Positions 53,862 to 61,404 of a stretch of DNA of 64,000 nt are shown piece by piece (position 1 is the first letter of the stretch; the number at the start of each line of letters is the position of its first letter). A program made the position numbers and the translations under genes. Location of the stretch: the NCBI GenBank assembly GCA_965227645.1, contig OZ245773.1, positions 2,356,001 through 2,420,000 of the forward strand, read 5' to 3'. The notes under the pieces are model-generated. The model ran no database searches, was not told the origin of the DNA, and saw nothing but the letters and a program-made list of their open reading frames with translations. The stretch is from Flavimaribacter sp024343425. GTDB taxonomy: Bacteria; Pseudomonadota; Alphaproteobacteria; Rhizobiales; Rhizobiaceae.

Positions 53862-54755
53862 TCACAAGCGATAGGTCTTCGGGTCCTTTCCCGCTGACTG
53901 GATGAGCTGGCGCGCGAGGGTCGGGTCGTCGCGAATGATGGAGTTCTGTTCGTCCCAGTTCCGGCTCTCGTCCGAAAACGGATTGCGCGAGGCAGAGCCT
54001 CCGGAGACAAGCTGGTCTTCGGCGAACATCGCCTCCCCGGCTTTTGCGAGAGCCATTACGATCCTGGGCGCCAGGACGCGCTGATCCTCGTCGATGACGC
54101 CCGCGTCCACGAGTTCGGACATCAGGGTTTCGCCCCCGAGACCGTCGATCGCCTTCGAAAAGTGTTCGCGATTTGTCGCGTAGCGCCGGGAACCCTGCGG
54201 TCCCCAGGCCTCTTCGATCGCTTTCGTGGATTCGTCGGCCAGCCGTTCGAAAAGCGCATTGTTTTCCGATTGCCGGGCCTGAATGGCGGTTGCAGCATGC
54301 TGCAGAAACCAGTCATGGGCCTTTGCGGACACATGCGCCGGCAATTTCGCGTCATGCGAGAACTGCCGCCAGGCGTCGGCGAATTCGCTGTCGTAGGGCA
54401 TGTCTTGCGGCAGTCCCTCGGGCAGCGAATATTCGTAGCCGGCCGCGTCCTCTGGTCGAAGGCGCGCAGTCAGGCGATCGTAGAATGTGTCGACTTCCTC
54501 CGCGCTTGCATCCTCGGCCGGAAACCGGACGGACCGGCCGATCAGGCTTTCCATCTCGCGGGATTTCGTGATGAGACCGGAGAGCATCTCCGCCGGATCG
54601 TCATCGCTGATCCCGTTCGCGTTGATCCAGTCCCGGCTGTCTCTGTCGAGACCGGAAATGAAATTCGATGCGGAAGGGTTTGACCCATTGTCACTTCCGC
54701 CTTCAGCGGCGTCAAGGCTGCCCGCATCAGTTGCGGACCCGTCGAGCGTCGTCAT
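53862..54755 (-). CDS. Capsid scaffolding-type protein
   Basis: An acidic, helix-rich 297-residue protein with a low-complexity Gly/Ser/Asp N-terminus (AEGGSDNGSNPSASNF) and EYSLPEGLPQDMPYDSEFAD, then helices ERLADESTKAIEEAWGPQGS and VMALAKAGEAMFAEDQLVSG. The composition and position immediately upstream of the capsid gene are those of a scaffold. It has aagga before ATG 54755 and is the first gene after the 857-bp gap. Confidence 0.82.
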   Translation of the reverse strand: MTTLDGSATDAGSLDAAEGGSDNGSNPSASNFISGLDRDSRDWINANGISDDDPAEMLSGLITKSREMESLIGRSVRFPAEDASAEEVDTFYDRLTARLRPEDAAGYEYSLPEGLPQDMPYDSEFADAWRQFSHDAKLPAHVSAKAHDWFLQHAATAIQARQSENNALFERLADESTKAIEEAWGPQGSRRYATNREHFSKAIDGLGGETLMSELVDAGVIDEDQRVLAPRIVMALAKAGEAMFAEDQLVSGGSASRNPFSDESRNWDEQNSIIRDDPTLARQLIQSAGKDPKTYRL

Positions 54756-54931
54756 ATGATAGTTCCTTGTAGGTGTTGGTTTGACCGGACAGGATACAGG
54801 CGAATGCGCGCGAAAACCCGCCCCTGCAGTGTCGCAGTGGTTGGCCGAAATCCAATTTGTGCTGAAGTCACGGCCCGGGGTCCGGAGCCTTGCCCCGGAC
54901 GCACGAAACCGATCGTAGTTACTGATGTCTC

Positions 54932-54949
54932 TTTATAGAGGATTTTCGG
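54932..54949 (-). promoter_or_regulatory. Candidate element-specific promoter upstream of scaffold and capsid
   Basis: Minus-strand CCGAAAATCCTCTATAAA. It shares 14 of 18 positions with the motif upstream of terL (61144-61161): CCGAAAAT, four bases, TATAA. Both are followed by AGTAAC within 8-12 bases. It lies about 180 bp upstream of the scaffold start. TATAAA could be a -10 box with CCGAAAAT as an activator or extended element. Alternatively the whole unit resembles single-subunit phage RNA polymerase promoters. Confidence 0.5.
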
Positions 54950-55573
54950 CAAAATTTCCATCGCGCCGAAATGCTGCAAAAGCGTATTGCAGCGCAAAAA
55001 AGACTTTACCTTACTGAACTCGTTGGTTATTTCTCCTGCTTAGACTTACGATCATCGTGTTTCCTTTCGATTGAAACGTAACGCGCTACAGTTAGCGCGA
55101 ACGACGGATAAAACTGCCGTCAACCGCTATCTCCCGACAGGCAAACAGCTCTTTTGAACAATCCACTGAGTTATCCCCTGTGGAAACATCGCGCTCGACA
55201 GGCCGCCGTTTTCGGGCAATTATTTCCTTGCAAGCCGGTGATATTCCCAACCGCCAGATGGGTAAGAAAACCGGAACATCTTGCAACCCTTGCGTGGTAT
55301 TGCTGCACGCGCCCACGGCGATTGCATCGTGCTACAGATGGCACAAGGGACGCACTGGAAACGGATGCATACGCGATAAAGTGTACCGATACTCCGGAAA
55401 ACGGCGGTCTAATTCGTTAAATCCGGCATGTTTGTCAGACCTTCGGTCGCGACAGATCATGGGCCAGGGTTTTAAAAAGATTCTGGTTGTCAGATGAGCC
55501 GGCAATTCGATTGCAGCAGAATGTCAAAGGCAATCCGTTGCAGGGGGATTTCAGGTTCCATTTGAACAGGGAG

Positions 55574-55598
55574 GCGCTGGCCGAGGCCAGCGTCTTTT
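55574..55598 (+). terminator. Plus-strand rho-independent terminator inside the phage island
   Basis: CGCTGGC/GCCAGCG stem (55575-55592) with a 4-base loop, then TCTTTTTG on the plus strand. The opposite strand has no T tract, so it ends plus-strand transcription, although all annotated island genes are on the minus strand. Confidence 0.75.
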
Positions 55599-55612
55599 TG
55601 TTTGAGCGCCGC

Positions 55613-55906
55613 TCATTCGTTTTCCTGGTCATTGTTCACGAACTGCACGGTAAAATCGAGCTTGAAGGTTCCGCCTTCATGCCTGACTTCCTGCATGGCG
55701 AGGACTTTGCCCAGCAGCGTCATAAATCCACCGGGATGCTTCTGCGCCTGCACACGCAGATATTCGACCATGCTGCCGCCGCCGGCTTCCGTCGCAGCCT
55801 GCAGCACGGCGTCGCGGATTATTGGAAAATTCAATCCGTTTTCCGGCAACCCAACAGCATTGTCTCCGACGCCGTCGGTCGGCCTCGCCGTGTTGCGCCT
55901 GGTCAT
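55613..55906 (-). CDS. Small phage-island protein (97 aa)
   Basis: A soluble protein with FPIIRDAVLQAATEAGGGSM, VEYLRVQAQKHPGGFMTLLG and KVLAMQEVRHEGG. The LxxYL-Ax-xxPG-FM-LLGKVL pattern is seen in small phage head-module proteins of unknown role, which are sometimes found beside terminase genes. It overlaps the preceding gene by four bases (ATGA) and is the last gene before the non-coding gap. No small terminase signature (helix-turn-helix) could be recognised. Confidence 0.72.
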   Translation of the reverse strand: MTRRNTARPTDGVGDNAVGLPENGLNFPIIRDAVLQAATEAGGGSMVEYLRVQAQKHPGGFMTLLGKVLAMQEVRHEGGTFKLDFTVQFVNNDQENE

Positions 55907-56697
55907 GCGCGCACCGGTTCATGCGTCACTGGCAGCTTCAGTGGCGTACGAGGGTGCACCGCTTTGCTAATCTCGGTCGGGCGTTTCGGTGCAGCGACGA
56001 AACCGTTCGCCGCGCGCCACGCATTCCATCCGGTCCTTGAAGGTTTGCGCGGAGAATACCGGTTCGGGGAATACCCGCTGATCTGCATGAGGTAGCTCCA
56101 CGGCGTTGGCGGCTTGTCGGTGACCGTCCATCTGAAGGTACGCCTGGATCCGGACAGATGTACAAGCAACCCGTCCCTGTCGAAGCCGCTATCCGCAAGA
56201 TACGCCACATAGCCGATAGAGCTGTCCTGGCCGTCCCTGGTGATAAATCGCTGACCAAGGCGCGCCGTGTATATCGTTTCCGGATCCAGGGTCTCTCCAG
56301 TGCGCGAGGCCTGCGAAAGCCCAACGAAACGGTCATGAATGGTGTCGATCCGATGCCCGTGCGACGAGCGGATCATTGCGTCATCTCTGTTCAGGAAGAC
56401 GCCGTCCCGAAACAGAATTTCGGCAAGAGCGACCGGTCTCGGCTTGGGTGGACGTGGCAGGTCTCGCTCCCCTGCTGAATGGTCATCCGGATAGTAGCTG
56501 ACGTCGCCGGCATCCGGGTCTCCCATGATCCGGTCGCCAAGCTTCAGATTATGCCCCCAAAAATTTATTGTGGTGTCCGGATCGAAACGAACGCGATGCC
56601 GCTTGCGATCGACAAGCGCATCGACATGGCGGAGCGCCTTCCTGTTCGATCCTTGTGCGGTTTTCGCGTCATCCTGCGTCTTCTTGCTTGCGTTCAA
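55903..56697 (-). CDS. Phage-island protein of unknown function (264 aa)
   Basis: No family recognised. The N-terminal 30 residues are basic (MNASKKTQDDAKTAQGSNRK). The central part is a beta-rich domain of INFWGHNLKLGDRIMGDPDA, DETIYTARLGQRF-like strands (here DPETIYTARLGQRFITRDGQ) and DSSIGYVAYLADSGFDRDGL. A Pro/Arg-rich tail follows. It is coupled by ATGA overlaps to the genes on both sides, so it is part of the portal-side head module. Confidence 0.68.
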   Translation of the reverse strand: MNASKKTQDDAKTAQGSNRKALRHVDALVDRKRHRVRFDPDTTINFWGHNLKLGDRIMGDPDAGDVSYYPDDHSAGERDLPRPPKPRPVALAEILFRDGVFLNRDDAMIRSSHGHRIDTIHDRFVGLSQASRTGETLDPETIYTARLGQRFITRDGQDSSIGYVAYLADSGFDRDGLLVHLSGSRRTFRWTVTDKPPTPWSYLMQISGYSPNRYSPRKPSRTGWNAWRAANGFVAAPKRPTEISKAVHPRTPLKLPVTHEPVRA

Positions 56698-57041
56698 AGC
56701 GTTATACCTTCTTCCTGATCGGCGATCAGTTCCGCCGCCGCGGCGCGATAAAGCGCAGACAGATCGCCATCCGGCGGCAGGCCAAGCCGAATGATCCGGG
56801 CGAAGACGCGTCGCATCGCGTTGGCCTCGCGCAGCGCGTCCGCGCTTTTCTCATGCGTCTGCGCAAAGAAATACCCGCAATAGGCGGCGAGATCGGACAG
56901 CACGATCTCCTGATCCTTGTGCGTCGCGCCTGTTTCGAAAAACAGCCTGCGATAGGAGGCCTGAAGTTCGGTGAACGCCTGTCGGTCGCGCCGCTCGCCG
57001 CCATCTTTTCCAGTCGACAGGGAATGATATATGTGCGTCAT
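56694..57041 (-). CDS. Bbp19-like phage protein (115 aa)
   Basis: A helical small protein with the Bbp19-type pattern YRRLFFETGATHKDQEIVLS followed by DLAAYCGYFFAQ. It is named after a Bordetella podovirus protein of the portal-capsid region; the function is unknown. A C-terminal helix of RVFARIIRLGLPPDGDLSAL follows. Start and stop overlap the portal and 264-aa genes by four bases each. Confidence 0.72.
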   Translation of the reverse strand: MTHIYHSLSTGKDGGERRDRQAFTELQASYRRLFFETGATHKDQEIVLSDLAAYCGYFFAQTHEKSADALREANAMRRVFARIIRLGLPPDGDLSALYRAAAAELIADQEEGITL

Positions 57042-58732
57042 GGCCGGCCACCGGCGTTTTGCGCCATCGCAAGCATGTCGCTAAAGGCTGCGCTTCCTTC
57101 ACCGACTGCTTTCGCCGCATTGCCGCCGTTTACAGCCAGTTCCGTCAGGGTTTTGATCTCGTCAACCTGCCGCGACGCCGCTTCGGCCTGACTTACATCC
57201 TCGATAGGCTTGAACATGGACCGCGGGGCGCCGTGAATGTCCTGCGCGATGTCCAGCATTTCATCGAGATCGAAACGCTCCAGCACCTGCGGCTTGCCGA
57301 GTTTGGCCATGGCCCCGGCCAGTTCGAGGACACGCTGCATGCCTACGATTTCTCCGGCCCGTCGCAACTTGTCGAGCGGACCGGTAAAGGTGACGCCGAT
57401 CTCGTGCCCCTGCAATCCGCCGGGCGCCGCAAGAGGCCGGCCTGGCCGGAAGACCCCGCGGCCCTCGAGAAGCGTGAATTCGCGATCGATCATCCGCGCC
57501 AGACCCTCCTGCAAGGAGAGCCCGGATGGACCAAGCAGGTCCCCCTTTTCCTGCGCGCGTATCGAGGCTTCCGTCGCCGTCATCTGCGGGTTCTGGATCA
57601 GGATCTGCCACAGGTTGACGTAGAGACTTTCGCGCAGCTGGTTCTGCTTCGCCTCGATGATGGCCCGCGCAAAATCCGGTCGCTGTTGCGTCACGATCGG
57701 CCGGATAAGCAACTCGCCTGTTTCGCTCAGCAATCCCGGATTCGGCGCTCCCGGATTGAGATTGGGAGGATTGGTCGCGTCGTCGCGCTGCGCTGTCGGC
57801 GGGTTCACCCATTGCTGGGTGGCGATATATTCCTGCTTGGAGAGCATGTTGACGGATTTGATTTCAGCGAGCGCAAGCGCCACCGGCCCCTCGCAATAGG
57901 GCCCCTGATTTTCCCGGTTCCAGTGAAACACGATGTAGGGAAAGCTCCGGTAGCCGCCCTTGCCGAGCAAATGCCGTTCATCTTTCTCGACATAGTAGGA
58001 GACGAAATCCATCGCATGGCGGTCGTCATCCGGCTTCGGCATGACTGCATGGAGAATGGTTACGGCGTCGTCCTGTCTCTTTGGATCGCTTGCGCAGTCG
58101 CGCACCTTTTTCGAACATCGCTCGCCCCAGCGTTCGACGCATTGCCGCGCGGTGCGCGTGAAGACACGGAAATTGGTGTCGACCACGCCTTCGAAATTTG
58201 CCGCGAGATGGTTGTCAAGCAACGGAATATGGCGATAGGACACCGGTGCGGCGAGCGTGCGCGCCGGCGAGTCTTCCACATAGACGACGCTTGTCCCGAA
58301 CGCCGCCCTGCCCTTCACCGCCGCCTTTCCGGCCAGCGCAAACCCGGATGACGGATTGTAGCGCATCCGGAACATGTAGCGGGTCAGTTTATCGAACCAC
58401 CGCAACTCTGCATCGCTCGCCGCGCTCGCAAACGGTTCGCTGCTGCGAAGCGTATGCCACGTTGCGCTCGCCGGCATGACAAGCGAGATTTCGCCCGCCG
58501 CCAAACGATCGATCGCCATTAGCGACGTGTGGTCGTAGATGTTCGGCGCGTTGTATGAGCCATAGGGCCTTGAAGCGTCTCCTCCTTCGATCGCCGAAAG
58601 GATCGCCTGATGTTCAAGACCGGGCGCGACATAGCGTGCGATGTCGCGCCAATGGCTTTCCCACGGCCGTCTCGCATTGGCGAGTTGTTCCAGACGCGCA
58701 AGCAGCGTCTCGACTGTCGGATCTGCAGACAT
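57038..58732 (-). CDS. Portal (head-tail connector) protein, podoviral
   Basis: A 564-residue portal of the T7 gp8 type. It shows ARRPWESHWRDIARYVAPGL, IYDHTSLMAIDRLAAGEISL, and the clip/wing sequences WFDKLTRYMFRMRYNPSSGF and YIVFHWNRENQGPYCEGPVA, then LALAEIKSVNMLSKQEYIAT. It forms the dodecameric DNA channel and docks the terminase. The start overlaps the stop of the 71-aa gene (TGATG) and the stop overlaps the Bbp19-like gene. Confidence 0.92.
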   Translation of the reverse strand: MSADPTVETLLARLEQLANARRPWESHWRDIARYVAPGLEHQAILSAIEGGDASRPYGSYNAPNIYDHTSLMAIDRLAAGEISLVMPASATWHTLRSSEPFASAASDAELRWFDKLTRYMFRMRYNPSSGFALAGKAAVKGRAAFGTSVVYVEDSPARTLAAPVSYRHIPLLDNHLAANFEGVVDTNFRVFTRTARQCVERWGERCSKKVRDCASDPKRQDDAVTILHAVMPKPDDDRHAMDFVSYYVEKDERHLLGKGGYRSFPYIVFHWNRENQGPYCEGPVALALAEIKSVNMLSKQEYIATQQWVNPPTAQRDDATNPPNLNPGAPNPGLLSETGELLIRPIVTQQRPDFARAIIEAKQNQLRESLYVNLWQILIQNPQMTATEASIRAQEKGDLLGPSGLSLQEGLARMIDREFTLLEGRGVFRPGRPLAAPGGLQGHEIGVTFTGPLDKLRRAGEIVGMQRVLELAGAMAKLGKPQVLERFDLDEMLDIAQDIHGAPRSMFKPIEDVSQAEAASRQVDEIKTLTELAVNGGNAAKAVGEGSAAFSDMLAMAQNAGGRP

Positions 58733-58947
58733 CAGAGCTCCTCTTCAGAAGAGTGGCGCGTGCGCGCAGGCTGAACGAAGGTCCCGAATGCGCTGTCGCC
58801 GAGCGCGGACGTGAAAATGTTGGCGCTGGATCCGCGGGCCCGTCGCCGGCGTCTTCGCGCTTCAGACAACAGGCTCGCATCCGCTTCACGCTTGACCGGT
58901 TGCGGCGTCGTCGTCTTCGGTGTTTCGATTTTCGTGCTGAAGCACAT
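58732..58947 (-). CDS. Small basic phage-island protein (71 aa)
   Basis: Begins MCFSTKIETPKTTTPQPVKR and continues with a run of Arg (EARRRRRRARGSSANIFTSA) and LGDSAFGTFVQP. Short proteins of this composition are found just ahead of portal genes in podoviruses. It has aggag eight bases before ATG 58947. It overlaps the preceding GNAT-like gene by 62 bp in another frame. Function unknown. Confidence 0.68.
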   Translation of the reverse strand: MCFSTKIETPKTTTPQPVKREADASLLSEARRRRRRARGSSANIFTSALGDSAFGTFVQPARTRHSSEEEL

Positions 58948-59455
58948 GGCCCCATCTCCTGTAGACTGATGCGGGCACGCCGCCGCGCACCCATTCGTAG
59001 AGTAAAAACCGCTCGCCATTGCGGCCCCATTGCTCAAGGGCGCATCGTCGCCTGGCGCCGGTTGCCTCCAGCCAGCGATGCGCAGACGCGTGGCTTTCGA
59101 TCGACCGCGCCTCGATGCGGCGAACGCCGCGCGCCGTCCAGGCGTCGACCAGTTCGCGAAAGACGAAACGCGTGACAGCGGGAATGCAGCGTTCGAAACC
59201 GCATGCGCCATAGGCCCAGGCGCTCAGGACGCCCGCGCTGATCGGGGCGAAACCGAAGGCTCCGCATGGCTGGCCGCCTCGCAAAACGACAAAAGCGTCA
59301 CCGGCGGCAAGGCTGCTTGCCGCGATTGCCGCAGGCTTTGTGTCCGGCGGCACCTGACACTGGATTTCCTGTCTGTCGTCTGGCCGCAAATTGGCGGCAA
59401 TATAGGACACATCGCGCAGTGTGGCCGGAACGATCGCAACCGCGCCTCTCGACAT
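58886..59455 (-). CDS. GNAT-fold phage protein (gp13-like)
   Basis: A 189-residue protein with a GNAT-type fold: ATLRDVSYIAANLRPDDRQE, FVVLRGGQPCGAFGFAPISA, YGACGFERCIPAVTRFVFRE, and the C-terminal RWLEATGARRRCALEQWGRN with FLLYEW. Podoviral gp13-like proteins share this fold and are involved in virion assembly. A catalytic acetyltransferase role is possible but unproved. It overlaps the downstream 71-aa gene. Confidence 0.75.
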   Translation of the reverse strand: MSRGAVAIVPATLRDVSYIAANLRPDDRQEIQCQVPPDTKPAAIAASSLAAGDAFVVLRGGQPCGAFGFAPISAGVLSAWAYGACGFERCIPAVTRFVFRELVDAWTARGVRRIEARSIESHASAHRWLEATGARRRCALEQWGRNGERFLLYEWVRGGVPASVYRRWGHVLQHENRNTEDDDAATGQA

Positions 59456-59460
59456 CACCA

Positions 59461-59727
59461 CTATCGCCTGCGTTTTTCCAGAACCTGCACGTCGCAGGAG
59501 CCGGAGGCGACGTCGACGCGCACCCAGCACGGCGCGCCGATATCGACAGGCACAAGGCCTTCCTCGGTGATCGTGGCGCCATCGCCGAATTTGACGTAGA
59601 TGTCCTCGCCAATGCTCAGCTTGATTTCGCAAGACAGGCCGGCGGTGTTGCTGATCGCAACGGCGCCGACGCCGTCGGCAAGTTCCACCGGCAGGCTTTG
59701 CGCGGTGACGCCAGTTTCATAGCTCAT
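59461..59727 (-). CDS. Small beta-rich phage-island protein (88 aa)
   Basis: Starts MSYETGVTAQSLPVELADGV with ggaaggaa upstream, continues VAISNTAGLSCEIKLSIGED, IYVKFGDGATITEEGLVPVD and CWVRVDVASGSCDVQVLEK. The repeated beta strands suggest a small jelly-roll or Ig-like domain of the kind found in head decoration proteins. It starts 47 bp after the terL stop and is followed by the GNAT-like gene. Function not established. Confidence 0.72.
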   Translation of the reverse strand: MSYETGVTAQSLPVELADGVGAVAISNTAGLSCEIKLSIGEDIYVKFGDGATITEEGLVPVDIGAPCWVRVDVASGSCDVQVLEKRRR

Positions 59728-59774
59728 TCTTGGTTCCTTCCCGTTGAGAACAGTGTTTGCCGGACGAATGTCGC

Positions 59775-61055
59775 CTACCAGCCTTCCAGAGGATCGAATC
59801 CCTTGGAACTGAACTGCAGGCCGGTGCTTGCGTTCATGCGTTCGTGGTGAACGGTTTCCGCGAAGGTCAGCGCCAGGGCGTCGGCGATGTCCGGCGACAA
59901 GAGCCCGCGCCGCTTCATGTCTTCCTTCTTTTCGATCTGGATCCGGTTTCGCGTGTCGAAACTGTATTCGGGAGACTGCAGGTCGATCATCAGCTCGTCG
60001 TCGTCCGGTATGTCTCCGATATCGCGCAGCCAGTCGCGCATGCGCGACCACATTTCGGCGCGCTTGTTTCTGAAACGAAGGCTGTTTGAAGCCCTCGACC
60101 CTCCGTTGACGTCGATGACTTTCAACCCGAGCTGCCGCAGCCGGTCGACCACCCCGCCGCCAACGCCCACGCCATCGACGAAAATGGCGTTCGGTTTCTC
60201 CTGAACGGCGATCTCGCTGACCTTTCCCGCCGTCTGCATCAGGTCGAGGGTCGACCAGCGCCAGATCCGGGCAAGCTTGTAGGCGTGGCGCGCCACCAGA
60301 ACGGTTCTGTCGTCCCCGAAGCGCGCGACGTCGAGACCCATGATCCTCGGACCTTCAGGCAACGTGCATTGCCGGTCACGCGCGGCAGCGACCGTCTCGC
60401 GGGCAATGAACTGCATGTCGGAGAGGTTGCGATAGCCGCCCAGCCACACATGCTCGTATTTGTTCTGGTCAAACGCCCGGTCACGCTCCATGTCCGCCCT
60501 CAAGACGTCCGGAAAGAACGGATTGTCGGTGTAGTTCGCCCGAACCACGACGGCGTCTTTCGGCTTTTGTCGACGCAGGAAGCGGTCGATCGGATCCGTC
60601 GGACTTTCCGGGTTCCAGGAAAACCACAATTCGCTCCCCGGGCTGCGGATTGTCGGAATAAGCAGGTCCAGGCTCCGCTGGCTAACGGTTTGCGCCTCCT
60701 CGATCCAGGCGATGTTGAACCCTTCAAGCGACTTGATGGAATGGGCGTTGTGGTGCTTCAGCCCCCGGAACGCGAACAGGCTGTCATTGGGCCCCCGGAT
60801 CTGCGTATCCGTGACGTTGAAAAACACCCCGAGCCCAAAATCCGCGATCTTGTCTTCGATCAGTTGCTTGACCGAATCCCGGATCGAGTTCTGCGTTTCG
60901 CGCAGGCATACGGCCCGCACCTTCCCGTCGAGCGCCCTGAGGCATAGCAATCCTCCAAAAAAATGCGACTTTCCGCTGCCCCGTCCGCCCCACGCGCCCT
61001 TGAAACGCGACTGACCGACGAGGGGCCGAAACACCTCGGGAAACTTGATTTTCAT
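59775..61055 (-). CDS. Phage terminase large subunit
   Basis: The packaging motor: an ATPase plus RNase-H-like nuclease. Of 426 residues, Walker A is WGGRGSGKSHFFGG (residues 22-35), Walker B is FNIAWIEEAQTVSQRSLDL, and the motor's SWNPESPTDPIDRF follows. The nuclease domain shows MGLDVARFGDDRTVLVARHA with the first catalytic Asp, VDGVGVGGGVVDRLRQLGLK, and a last acidic residue in ADALALTFAE. The start at 61055 is the first Met before the conserved PEVFRPLVG; SD support is weak. No recognisable small subunit gene is present. Confidence 0.93.
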   Translation of the reverse strand: MKIKFPEVFRPLVGQSRFKGAWGGRGSGKSHFFGGLLCLRALDGKVRAVCLRETQNSIRDSVKQLIEDKIADFGLGVFFNVTDTQIRGPNDSLFAFRGLKHHNAHSIKSLEGFNIAWIEEAQTVSQRSLDLLIPTIRSPGSELWFSWNPESPTDPIDRFLRRQKPKDAVVVRANYTDNPFFPDVLRADMERDRAFDQNKYEHVWLGGYRNLSDMQFIARETVAAARDRQCTLPEGPRIMGLDVARFGDDRTVLVARHAYKLARIWRWSTLDLMQTAGKVSEIAVQEKPNAIFVDGVGVGGGVVDRLRQLGLKVIDVNGGSRASNSLRFRNKRAEMWSRMRDWLRDIGDIPDDDELMIDLQSPEYSFDTRNRIQIEKKEDMKRRGLLSPDIADALALTFAETVHHERMNASTGLQFSSKGFDPLEGW

Positions 61056-61404
61056 TGCGCTGGCTGGGTATGAGGATCGCCCCCTGAGCCGGGGAAAGCG
61101 CGTTGCGTTTGCGCATTGATCCGATGTTACTTTCGATGAGGGACTTATACGGTATTTTCGGACCGATTGGAATGGACGCAACGCCGCTGCAAACCGGAAT
61201 CACAGCAAACCGCGCCTGCAACCAAATGAAATCACGACGTTATTCTTGATGTTTCTTTACGGCGTGGATTGCAGATAAATCGGAGTCAGTGCATTTTTAT
61301 TACTGACGAAGGCGGTTATCTGGAACTGTAACAAGGAAAATAAGAGTTGATTTTTGCCGACCTGTCTGGAACTGAACGTGCTGTCTGGGCAGGATGACTC
61401 GCCG
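61056..61404. other. Boundary region between phage island and flanking host genes
   Basis: 349 bp without a convincing gene. The left third holds the candidate promoter motif for terL. The right part is AT-rich with short imperfect repeats. No tRNA, attachment-site duplication or inverted repeat typical of an insertion boundary was found. Confidence 0.5.
61144..61161 (-). promoter_or_regulatory. Candidate element-specific promoter upstream of terL
   Basis: Minus-strand CCGAAAATACCGTATAAG, about 90 bp upstream of the terL start. The same 18-bp layout recurs at 54932-54949, upstream of the scaffold gene (14 of 18 identical, with CCGAAAAT and TATAA in register). AGTAAC follows both copies. Two copies placed before the two transcription blocks make a regulatory role likely. 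Confidence 0.5.

Larger units (their letters stand above)
54756..55612. other. 857-bp gap inside the phage island
   Basis: No convincing gene on either strand. ORFs of 60-105 codons exist but have no family resemblance or good ribosome sites. It contains a candidate minus-strand promoter motif (54932-54949), a GC-rich imperfect hairpin near 54872-54902, and a plus-strand terminator at its right end (55574-55598). The terminator faces the minus-strand genes, so a plus-strand transcript (small RNA, or a decayed regulatory gene) is suspected. Confidence 0.6.
41640..61161 (-). mobile_element. Podovirus-type morphogenesis and lysis island (defective prophage or gene-transfer-agent-like)
   Basis: About 19.5 kb of continuous minus-strand phage genes. 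Order of transcription: terL, small protein, GNAT-like protein, small protein, portal, Bbp19-like, two hypothetical proteins, 857-bp gap, scaffold, capsid, terminator, small protein, tail tubular A and B, two internal virion-type proteins, small protein, tail fibre, sulfotransferase, endolysin, holin and two small membrane proteins. No integrase, transposase, repressor, replication or polymerase gene is present, and host genes begin directly on both sides. No flanking direct repeats were found. All structural frames are open, so it may still be functional. Boundaries are approximate. Confidence 0.85.

Noticed and set aside
54872..54902. GC-rich inverted repeat as a terminator upstream of the scaffold gene
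   Set aside because: Imperfect stem and no T tract on either strand.
55180..55497. 105-codon plus-strand ORF in the island gap
   Set aside because: No good SD, no recognisable fold and a Cys/Arg-rich random composition. Kept only as a possible reason for the plus-strand terminator.
57059..58351. 430-codon plus-strand ORF over the portal gene
   Set aside because: Shadow of the portal gene, which is coupled to both neighbours by overlaps.
41600..61404. Direct-repeat attachment sites at the island edges
   Set aside because: Compared the 41600-41700 and 61060-61400 stretches by eye and found no repeat of useful length; no tRNA gene at either end.
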